A stretch of 64,000 nucleotides of DNA, taken from assembly GCF_000721495.1 (NCBI RefSeq), contig NZ_JOHY01000012.1:146994-210993 (forward strand), given 5' to 3'. Positions 55,060-62,800 of the stretch are shown in pieces. The stretch's first letter is position 1. Each line of letters opens with the position of its first letter. The stretch is from Streptomyces sp. NRRL F-5123. GTDB taxonomy: Bacteria > Actinomycetota > Actinomycetes > Streptomycetales > Streptomycetaceae. The notes beneath the pieces are model-generated. The model had not been told where the DNA came from. It saw nothing but the letters and a program-made list of their open reading frames with translations, and did no database searches. A program made the position numbers and the translations under genes.

Positions 55060-55193
55060 GCGTGAGCAATGCGTGAGCGGATGTGCGGGCACTTGGCGGT
55101 GCGGCGCGGACAGGGTGGCAACCTCGGTCCGTCTGACCTGCGGGTTTCGGATGGCGGCCCACCGTCCGCCACTGCCCGGCATGTCCTGGTCAG
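55060..55193. repeat. 134-bp right flank, cassette C
   Basis: Homologous over its full length to 44314-44447 and 53069-53202. TCTGACCTGCGGGTTT is at 55132. Confidence 0.88.
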
Positions 55194-55240
55194 GACCTTT
55201 AATCCATTGGTTGTGGGTTCGAGTCCCTCACGGCCTACCG
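55194..55240. repeat. tRNA-Lys 3' half, copy 5 (diverged)
   Basis: Same 47-bp core with changes in two places (GACCTTTAAT instead of GACTTTTAAT, and TCCCTCAC instead of TCCCACAC). The second breaks T-arm pairing, so this copy is no longer a good tRNA 3' half and is probably the oldest. Confidence 0.9.
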
Positions 55241-55276
55241 CATCGGCCCTTCTTCGAGGGCGCCGACCTGCGGTTC

Positions 55277-55312
55277 CTGTGCCCCGGCCACCTCGTGGTG
55301 GCCGGGGCACAG
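55277..55312. terminator. Hairpin after att copy 5
   Basis: CTGTGCCCCGGCCACC and GGTGGCCGGGGCACAG form a 16-bp stem with a 4-nt loop. The centre of the stem differs from the A/B version on both arms in a complementary way. Confidence 0.72.
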
Positions 55313-55338
55313 CCGTGTCCGGGTGTGTGTACCGAGTT

Positions 55339-55770
55339 CTACGGTTGCGCGCCGAGGGTGCCGGCCAACGCGGCGGCGTGGTCCGCCATCGCCGCTTTCC
55401 CTCCCGTGCGGTCCTGCTCGGAGATCTCCCGCCACTGGGAGGCGGTTGCCGCGCCGAGTGCCGAGAGCGCTGTGGGCGTCGCATCGCGCCACGACGGGAA
55501 GGTCAGCGAAGGCGACCGCCTCTCCTGTGGCCGGCCTCCATGAGCCGCAGCGCCAGGGCGCTGGGGTCGATCCAGGCCTCGCCCCGCGTCGGCCACGCCC
55601 AGTCGACAGGCCGGGCCCGGCCGTCGGCGATCAGGACGTTGTCCGGGGCGAAGTCTGTGTGCAGCAGTGCGTCACCGTCGAAGTGCTGCAACGTGCCAGG
55701 TTGCGCGTACTCCCGCCCACCGGTCCACGGCCTGCTTGATCTCGACGTCGGCCGGTGCGGTAAGACCGGT
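55339..55770 (-). pseudogene. APH-like kinase remnant (decayed segment D)
   Basis: The C-terminal ~140 residues of a gene close to the cassette B kinase: REYAQPGTLQHFDGDALLHTDFAPDNVLIADG, PVDWAWPTRGEAWIDPSALALRLMEAGH, then a frame change near 55530 before LPFPSW-like and ASQWREISEQDRTGGKAAMADHAAALAGTL. The N-lobe is missing; the sequence joins directly into MazG-like coding at about 55770. Confidence 0.8.
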
Positions 55771-56000
55771 CCGAGTATCACGTCGCACAGCTCGTTCCGG
55801 ACGTCCTCCCACGTGTGGCTACGGCCCTTGCAGGGGCTGGCGGCGAGTGCGCCCATCGCCGCCTGCGCCACCTCGCCGACCTCCTCCTGGAGCTTGAGCA
55901 GGCGGAGCAGCCGTGACTGTGGGGGCGTCGCGTTGTCGTTCTCGTCCAGCCACTGCACGAGCTGGTGGATCTTCGTCCAGATCTCGTCGTTCACGACGGC
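55770..56000 (-). pseudogene. MazG-like gene remnant (segment D)
   Basis: DEIWTKIHQLVQWLDENDNATPPQSRLLRLLKLQEEVGEVAQAAMGALAASPCKGRSHTWEDVRNELCDVIL is nearly identical to the first ~75 residues of the MazG-like protein at 46421-46735, then the frame runs into APH-like sequence. The C-terminal ~28 residues are lost by deletion. Confidence 0.85.
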
Positions 56001-56180
56001 GGTGCTCCCTGCGTGCGGATTCCAGATCAGGGGCGACGCCGCCGAGTCGGGCGGGCGTGCAGGCCGCGATCTGCTCAGCAACCACACCGCCGGGTGCGGT
56101 GGTCGTGTCGGCCACGAGGACAGGCATGCCCGTGCCGCGCAGGATCACCACCACCTCTGCGTAGAGCGCCGTCTTGCACC
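56000..56180 (-). pseudogene. Thymidylate kinase-like gene remnant (segment D)
   Basis: The last ~55 residues of a kinase close to 46732-47397 remain (VVVILRGTGMPVLVADTTTAPGGVVAEQIAACTPARLGGVAPDLESA). Similarity ends near 56180. There the sequence changes to chromosome-like DNA ahead of the TetR gene. No further tRNA-Lys fragment is seen, so segment D lacks a right att. Confidence 0.82.
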
Positions 56181-56287
56181 GGACGTCCCCGGCGGCGACC
56201 GCCTTTTTCTCGGGAGTTGCCGTGGGGCCGGAGAAGCGGGGGCCGGAAGAATCACGGCAGGGCGGGCGACGCCCCCGCCGGGACCGC

Positions 56288-57112
56288 TCAGGCGCCCGCC
56301 TGCAGCCGCAGGCCCGCCAGGGTCAGGTCGAGGGCGGAGCGGAACTGGTCCGCGTCGTCGTGGCCGTCGAACTCATCGACGATCTCGTGGACGAAGGGGA
56401 AATCCGCGGGGTCGAGCTCGCGCCAGGACTGCGCGTAGCGGGCGAGGAACTCCTCGCGGGTGGTGGCGCCGTCGAGGACCTCCTGGGGGGGCTCCTGGCC
56501 CATGTCGACGGCGGTGCCGACGACGACGCCGACGACCGCGGACACCGCGTGGAAGCGCTGGCGCGCGGTGAGGTCGAGGCGGAGGGTCTGCCGGCCCAGC
56601 TCCTCGTAGAGGCGCAGCGAATTGCCCTGGACGTCGGTGTTGCGCATGAAGTACGCGCCGAGCCAGGGGCGGTCCACGATCGCGTCGAACAGCGTCACCG
56701 CCATCACGCGGAGGTCGTCGATCGGGTCGTCGCTCGGCGGGAGCTTCTCGATGTCGGCCAGCACCGTGCCGATCACGTGGTCGGTGGCGCGGTCGAGCAG
56801 CTCCTCCTTGTTCGCGACGTACCAGTAGATGCTGGCGACGCCGCCGCCGAGGCGCTGGGCGAGGGCGCGGAAGGTCAGGGCGGGCGCCCCGGCCTCGTCG
56901 AGCAGGGCCACCGCCTCGGTGAGCACGGACTCCATCGAGTGCGACGCCCGCCGGCGCCCCTCGCCGGAACGGCGCCCCGCCTCGGAGCGGCGCCCCTCGC
57001 CGGAGCGGCGTCCCGCCTCGGAGCGGCGCCCCTCACCGGCGCGGCCCTCGCCCGAACGGCCTTCGCCGCTCGAACGGCTTCCCTCGTCCGAACGGTTCTG
57101 CAGGCGTGCCAT
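56288..57112 (-). CDS. TetR family repressor with repeat-rich N-terminus
   Basis: A 274-aa protein. The TetR HTH (VLTEAVALLDEAGAPALTFRALAQRLGGGVASIYWYVANKEELLDRA) begins only at residue ~63, behind an unusual basic extension built of GEGRRSEAGRRS-type repeats. The C-terminal TetR_C-type domain (PWLGAYFMRNTDVQGNSLRLYEELGRQTLRLDL) follows. The extension comes from near-identical 36-bp DNA units (about 56960-57060). An internal start at Met60 is possible. It is divergent from the efflux pump, with dyads in between, so it likely represses both. Confidence 0.85.
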   Translation of the reverse strand: MARLQNRSDEGSRSSGEGRSGEGRAGEGRRSEAGRRSGEGRRSEAGRRSGEGRRRASHSMESVLTEAVALLDEAGAPALTFRALAQRLGGGVASIYWYVANKEELLDRATDHVIGTVLADIEKLPPSDDPIDDLRVMAVTLFDAIVDRPWLGAYFMRNTDVQGNSLRLYEELGRQTLRLDLTARQRFHAVSAVVGVVVGTAVDMGQEPPQEVLDGATTREEFLARYAQSWRELDPADFPFVHEIVDEFDGHDDADQFRSALDLTLAGLRLQAGA

Positions 57113-57164
57113 GGCTCACATCCCAACCGGTCTTGCACACTCTCGAACGCTGTTCTATCGTACT

Positions 57165-57199
57165 CTATCGTACGTTGTTCGATAGCCGAACGGTGTTCG
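57165..57199. promoter_or_regulatory. TetR operators between repressor and efflux genes
   Basis: CTATCG-N9-CGATAG (57165-57185) and CGAAC-GGT-GTTCG (57187-57199) are adjacent dyads; related half-sites (TTCTATCG, CTCGAACG) lie at 57143-57160. The cluster covers the whole promoter region of the pump gene. Confidence 0.68.
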
Positions 57200-57213
57200 A
57201 TTGGAGGACTGCC

Positions 57214-58728
57214 ATGACCACCGCCACGCTCCAGACCCCCTCACCCCGCACCTACCCGTCGCTGCGCGCGGCGTGGATCCCGCTGGCAGCCCTGTGCCTC
57301 GCCTTCTTCGTCGAGATGGTCGACAACACGCTGCTGTCGATCGCGCTGCCCACCATCGGCCGCGACCTCGGCAGCGGGACGACCGCGCTGCAGTGGGTCA
57401 CCGGGGCGTACTCGCTGACCTTCGGCGGCCTGCTGCTCACCGCCGGGTCGATGGCCGACAGATTCGGCCGCCGCCGGGTACTGCTGCTCGGCCTCGCCGT
57501 CTTCGGCTCGCTGAGCCTGTGCGTCGTCCTCGTCAGCACCGCGGGCGAGCTGATCGCCCTGCGGGCCGCGCTCGGCGTCGCCGCCGCGGCGATGGCCCCG
57601 ATCACGAACTCGCTGGTCTTCCGGCTGTTCGACGACAAGGCGCTGCGGATGCGCGCGGTGACGGTGATGATCGTCGTCGGCATGTCCGGCTTCGTCCTCG
57701 GCCCGCTGCTCGGCGGCACCGCGCTGGCCCACGTCCGGTGGGAGTGGCTGCTGGTCGTCAACGCCCCGATCGCGCTGCTGGCGTGCATCGGCGTACGGCT
57801 CGGGGTCCCGGCCGACCGGCGGGAGGACCTGACCGAGGACAAGCTCGACCTGCCGGGCGCCGTCCTGAGCGTCACGGCCATCGGGCTCGCCTGCTACTCG
57901 CTGACCAGCGGCGTCGACCACGGCTGGCTCTCCGCGCCCACCCTCGCGTCGGTCGCGGGCGCCGTCGTGGCCGGGTACGCGTTCGTACGGCACGAGCGGC
58001 GCAGCCCGGCACCCATGCTCGACCTGCGCCTCTTCTCCCACGGCACCGTCCGCGGCGCCGCCATCGCGCAGACCGGCACGTCCCTCGCGATGGCCAGCGT
58101 GATGTTCGGGCTGATCCTGCACTTCCAGTACGCCTACGGGTGGAGCCCGGTGCGGGCGGGCCTGGCCAACCTGCCGATCATCGTGACGATGATCGTCGCG
58201 ACCCCGCTGTCCGAGTGGCTCGCGCGCCGGTTCGGCCACCGCGTCGCCTGCCTGGTCGGCGCGGCCTGCCTGGCCGGCTCGCTCGCGGGCCTCTCCTGGG
58301 GCGTCAGCCACGGGTACACGGCCATCGCCGTGTGCATGGTGCTGATGACCGTGGGGCTGCGCACCGTGATGACGATCTGCGCGGTCGCGCTCGTCGATGC
58401 GATGCCGAGCAACCGCACCTCCATCGGCGCGGCCCTCAACGACACCGCCCAGGAGGTCGGCTCCAGCGTCGGCACCGCGGTCGTCGGCACCCTGATCGCC
58501 GCACTGGTCACCCATCAGCTCCCGGCCGGCACCTGGAGCAGCGACCTCGTCGCGTCCTTCTTCCACGGCGAGCGGATCACCTACGCGATACTCGCCGTCG
58601 CCGTCGGACTCATCGCGGCCCTGGGCGCGCTGACCCTCACCGACTCGCACTCCACGGACGAGCACGGGGGCGAGGAGGAGGAAGGGGCGGAGGCGGGCGA
58701 GGAGACCGGCGTCAAGGAACCCGCCTGA
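57214..58728 (+). CDS. MFS drug efflux transporter, DHA2 type (14 helices)
   Basis: A 504-aa protein, start at the ATG at 57214 with GGAGG. Fourteen hydrophobic segments are apparent. Motif A-like GSMADRFGRRRVLLLGL after helix 2, motif D1 LSIALPTIGRDLGS in helix 1, QWVTGAYSLTFGG, and motif C-like GFVLGPLLGG place it with EmrB/QacA proton-drug antiporters. A C-terminal acidic tail (DEHGGEEEEGAEAGEE) is unusual. It is probably induced by a substrate of the divergent TetR repressor. Confidence 0.93.
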   Translation: MTTATLQTPSPRTYPSLRAAWIPLAALCLAFFVEMVDNTLLSIALPTIGRDLGSGTTALQWVTGAYSLTFGGLLLTAGSMADRFGRRRVLLLGLAVFGSLSLCVVLVSTAGELIALRAALGVAAAAMAPITNSLVFRLFDDKALRMRAVTVMIVVGMSGFVLGPLLGGTALAHVRWEWLLVVNAPIALLACIGVRLGVPADRREDLTEDKLDLPGAVLSVTAIGLACYSLTSGVDHGWLSAPTLASVAGAVVAGYAFVRHERRSPAPMLDLRLFSHGTVRGAAIAQTGTSLAMASVMFGLILHFQYAYGWSPVRAGLANLPIIVTMIVATPLSEWLARRFGHRVACLVGAACLAGSLAGLSWGVSHGYTAIAVCMVLMTVGLRTVMTICAVALVDAMPSNRTSIGAALNDTAQEVGSSVGTAVVGTLIAALVTHQLPAGTWSSDLVASFFHGERITYAILAVAVGLIAALGALTLTDSHSTDEHGGEEEEGAEAGEETGVKEPA

Positions 58729-58845
58729 CCCGCGCGGACCGGGGGGTTCCGCCGGCCGCGGCCACGGATGCGAGACTTCAGCGCCAGCCGTTGCCGCATC
58801 CCGCGGCCGCGCGGCGCGGTGACCAGGGACGGGAGGCAAGCGGAA

Positions 58846-59793
58846 GTGAGCCTGGAGGACCTCGGCCTCACGGCGGACGAGGACGCCGTCTATCAGGTGC
58901 TCATCGCACTTCCCACCACCTCGTACGACGCGGTGGCGGCCGCCGTCCCGCTGCCGGGGGAGCGGACGGAACGGGCGCTGCGGTCGCTGGTGGAACGCGG
59001 GCTGGCCGTACGGGCGGCGGACGGCCGCCGGTACGCCGCGGCGCCTCCGGCGGTGGCCCTCGGGGCCGAGCTGGCGGCCCGGCGGGAACGGGTGCAGCGC
59101 GCGGAGCTGACGGTGGCGCGGCTCGCGGAGACGTACCGGATGGCGACCGCGGACCGGGCGCAGCGCGAGCTCGTCGAGATCGTCGAGGGCACCGAGGCCA
59201 TCCGCACCCGGCATCTCCAGCTCCAGCTCTCCGCGCGCCGCACGATCGACCTCTTCTCGGCCGGTGAGCCGCGGGCGGTCACGCCGTCCGACAGCGAGGA
59301 GGTGACGGCCATCGCCCGCAACGTGCGGGTGCGCGCGGTCATCGACCAGGGCTTTCTCCGGGAGCCCGGCGCCGCGCAGAACGTGGCGCAGTCGCTCGCC
59401 GACGGCGTCCATGTGCGGACCGTCGCCGAGGTGCCGTACAAGCTGATCCTGTGCGACGGCTCGGTCGCCATGCTGCCGCTGCACGGCCGGGCCGCCGACG
59501 TGGACCCGGCGGTCGTGCTGCGCGGCGGGCTCGCCCACATGGCGAAGGAGCTGTTCGAGCAGGTGTGGGAGCGCGGGCGGCCCTACCACGAGGAGCCCCA
59601 TCCGGGCATCGACCCGGTCGACGCCCACATCCTGCGGCTGCTGCTGGCCGGGCTGACCGACACCGCCGTCGCCGGGCAGCTCCAGATGTCGGCGCGCACC
59701 GTGCAGCGCAGGCTCCAGGTCCTGATGACCCGCGCCGAGGCGACCACGCGTCTCCAGCTCGGCTGGTACGCGCGTCACCACGGCTGGGTGTGA
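58846..59793 (+). CDS. TrmB-like/LuxR-type HTH transcriptional regulator
   Basis: A 315-aa protein; GTG 58846 chosen for its GGGAGG site, although the frame is open upstream to 58768. The N-terminal winged helix (LGLTADEDAVYQVLIALPTTSYDAVAAAVPLPGERTERALRSLVERGLAVRA) is TrmB-like. The middle is a sensor-like domain (ARRTIDLFSAGEPRAV ... KLILCDGSVAMLPL), and the C-terminal LuxR-type HTH (DAHILRLLLAGLTDTAVAGQLQMSARTVQRRLQVLM). Streptomyces have many such two-HTH regulators. Its target is unknown; it lies between the pump and the protease. Confidence 0.85.
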   Translation: MSLEDLGLTADEDAVYQVLIALPTTSYDAVAAAVPLPGERTERALRSLVERGLAVRAADGRRYAAAPPAVALGAELAARRERVQRAELTVARLAETYRMATADRAQRELVEIVEGTEAIRTRHLQLQLSARRTIDLFSAGEPRAVTPSDSEEVTAIARNVRVRAVIDQGFLREPGAAQNVAQSLADGVHVRTVAEVPYKLILCDGSVAMLPLHGRAADVDPAVVLRGGLAHMAKELFEQVWERGRPYHEEPHPGIDPVDAHILRLLLAGLTDTAVAGQLQMSARTVQRRLQVLMTRAEATTRLQLGWYARHHGWV

Positions 59794-59806
59794 CGTCCCG
59801 GCCGCG

Positions 59807-59847
59807 TCCGTGCGGCGGGCCCCCTCCACCGGAGCCCGCCGCACGGA
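59807..59847. terminator. Bidirectional terminator
   Basis: TCCGTGCGGCGGGC (59807-59820) pairs perfectly with GCCCGCCGCACGGA (59834-59847) with a 13-nt loop, between two converging genes. Confidence 0.82.
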
Positions 59848-59853
59848 TCGGGG

Positions 59854-62800
59854 TCACGCCAGCGCGACGGCCCGGATCACGTCCTGCTGGACGGTGAGCC
59901 CGCCCGGTGCCGCGGCCGTGGCACGCAGCGAGAGCGAGCCCGCGGTGCGCGGGGTGGTCAGCACGGCCGACCAGCGGCCGTCGCCGGTCCGCCGCAGCGG
60001 CGCCGTCCGCCAGGTCGCGCCGTCGTCGTAGGACACCTGGAGGGCGGCCGAGGTGGCGGCGACGTCACCGGTGTACGTGGCCGAGCGCAGGCCCAGTTCG
60101 AGGCGCTGCCCCGCCCGTGCCGCGCCCCGCAGATCGGTGTCGACGTCGTAGGAGAGGTCGAGCAGCGGGACGTCGGCGCGCGCGGCGGAGTTCGGCGCCG
60201 ACGGCTGGTAGTCGAAGCCCCAGGTGGTGCTGGTCCGGGTGGACGTCGACCAGCCGGCGGCGGGGCGCTGCCCGGTCGCGACCAGCGTGTAGTGGCCCGC
60301 CGTCAGGTTGTACGCGCGGCCGGACTGGGCGTTGAAGGCGGCCAGTCGGGTGCCGTCGCGGTAGAGGGCGGTCTGCTTGGCCCCGCTTCCGGAACCGACA
60401 TGGCCGTCGTCGCCGCCCGACCACATGGCCGCGTTCCAGTAAAGGGTGCTGCTGCTGGTGGCGTACGGGACGTAGGTGTCTGCGCCGAAGCGCGGCGCCT
60501 GGACCGGCTTGAACCACGCCCCGTCGTACCGCCGCCCCGGCGTGTACGAGGCCGTCCGGCCGCGCTCGAAGTAGCCCGCCGCGGCGCCCAGGCCCTCGTG
60601 CTGCTCGTACCACGAACCGGTGGCGCCCGTGCCGCCGGTGACGTACTCGGTGGTGGTGCGGGCGTAGGCCTCGTAGGAGTCGCCGCCGAGGCCGGGGCCC
60701 CAGGCCGGGATGAAGTAGCGGCCGCCGAAGCCCAGCGTGCCGTCCGCCGCGTAGAAGGAGTTGTCGACCCGGGCCAGGTCGGAGTCCTTCGGCGTGTAGG
60801 TCAGCGGCCGGTCGGGGATGGAGCCGGTGAACTCCTGGACCAGGTCGTAGGTGTAGTCGGGGTACTGCTGCTGCGTCACCCGCAGCGTGCCGTTGCCGGA
60901 CCTCGCCTCCGTGTCCAGCCGCGCCCCGTCCGCCTGCGCCACCGAGGCGATGGTGAGGCCGCCGGCCGCCGGGTAGGTCTCGGAGAGGCGGCCGCGGGTG
61001 TCGTTGGCCACGATCAGCATCGCGGCCCCCGCACCGGCCGCCGCCTGGGCGCGCTGGGCGGCGGTGACGCCGGTGCTGCGGTCGACGACGACGGCCTTGC
61101 CCCGCGCGTCGAGACCGGTGTAGTCGGAGGCCGCGCCCAGGCCCGCGTACACCGTCTGCAGGGTGCGCGTGCCGTCGTGGAAGGTGGTGCCGGGCTGCGC
61201 CGTCAGCGTGATGTCGCGGCCGGTACCCGTCCGGGCGGCGAGGGACTTCTCGCGCAGCCTCGTGTGGACGAACGCCTTCATCGTGCCGTTCCCCACCTCG
61301 GCCGTCGGCGAGACGTAGAAGGAGTCGTACACGGTCGGCAGCAGGTCGGACGTGGTCCAGCCGTGCGCGGAGGCGTCGGCGTAGGTCCGCTGCAGGCCGA
61401 ACACGACCTCGGTGGTCTCGCTCGCGCGCTTCGGTGCCATCGACACCTTGCGCACCTTGGTCGCGTCGAGGTCGGCCGTCCCGGTGGGACGGTCCTTGCC
61501 GAGGGTGACGTCACCGGATATCAGCAGCGCCTCGCCGAGCGAGTCCGGGGCCTCGCCGGGCACGTCCACGTAGGACGTGGCGGTGTACGTGCCGGGCGGC
61601 AGGCGAAGCGTCGCCCGACCGCCGGTGACGTCGACGTACAGGGGGTCGGACCACGCGGTGGAGTACAGCGTCACCGTGTCGGTGAGGGGGCTGCCGTCGC
61701 GGCCCGTCACCTTGATCGTGCAGTCGTACATCTCGGCTTCCTTGAAGAGGGCGAAGCCGGTGTGCGCGACCAGGGTGCCGGTGGCGCTGTCGGTGGCGAG
61801 GACCTGGCCGGAGAACGTCGTGTCGGCCGGGACCTTCGTGGGATCGAGGAGCAGCGTCACCTCGGCGGTGCCGCCCGCCGGCACCGTCACGGAGGGCGCC
61901 GAGAGGATGTAGGCGCCGCCGGCGCCGCCGGTGGCTCCGGTGGCTCCGGTGGCTCCGGTGGCTCCGGTGGCTCCGGTGTCGAGGGAGAGGTCGAGCGTCA
62001 CGTCGGCGGCGCCGTCGTTGCGGTAGGTGACGGTGCGGGTGGTGGCCTTCGCGTCGGTGTTCGGCCAGTCGTACGCGGCGGCCGCGACCGACCCCGTCGC
62101 CTCGATCGTCGAGCCGACGGCGGTGCCGACGGCGACCCGGCCGGTGCCCGCCTCGTACGGCGTCTCGCCGGTCCGGTCCGACGTCGACATCAGCGCGTCC
62201 TTGATGCGCTGCCCGCTCCAGTCCGGGTGGCGCCCCTTCAGGATCGCGGCCGTGCCGGCAACCAGCGGCGTGGCCATCGACGTACCGCTCATGGTGCGGT
62301 AGAGGCCGCCGGGCCAGCCCGGCACCGACTGGGAGGCGGCCGCCGTCACGTCCACGCCGGGCGCGGAGACGTCGGGCTTGAGGCCGTGGGTGCCGGTCAG
62401 CGGGCCCTGGCTGGAGAAGTCCGCCCGCCGGTCGTTCCCGTCGACCGCCGCCACCGTGAGCGCGGCGGCCGCGGCACCGGGCGAACCGATGGTGCCGGGG
62501 CCGTACGCGTTGCCCGCGGCGATCACGAACAGCGGTCCGCCGTCCGCGGACAGCTCGTCGACGGCCTCGGACATCGGGTCGGTGCCGTCGGAGCCGTCGG
62601 GAGAGCCCAGGCTCATCGACACGATGTCCGCGCCCTGCGCCTTGGCCCACTCCATCCCGGCGATGCTGTACGACTCGTCGCCGGTGCCCTCGTTGCCGAG
62701 CACCTTGCCGACCAGGAGGCGCGCGCCCGGGGCCGCGCCCTTCTCCTTGCCGCCGGACGCGGCGCCGGTGCCGGCGATGGTGGAGGCGGTGTGCGTGCCG

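Larger units (their letters stand above)
53203..55240. mobile_element. Cassette C between tRNA-Lys att copies 4 and 5
   Basis: A 2.0-kb segment with left hairpin flank and the shared 134-bp right flank. It encodes a DUF6907 protein, a 253-aa protein and a ribbon-helix-helix protein, all on the minus strand. The smallest of the cassettes, with no recombinase. Confidence 0.72.

Noticed and set aside
39655..55240. A hidden integrase or transposase gene in cassettes A-C
   Set aside because: I looked on both strands for tyrosine (R...HxxR...Y) and serine recombinase motifs and DDE patterns within the cassette intervals and found none; all sizeable frames are accounted for.
57241..59844. An 867-residue minus-strand frame opposite the efflux pump and regulator genes
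   Set aside because: Arg/Asp/His-rich antisense composition, opposite two genes with clear domains.
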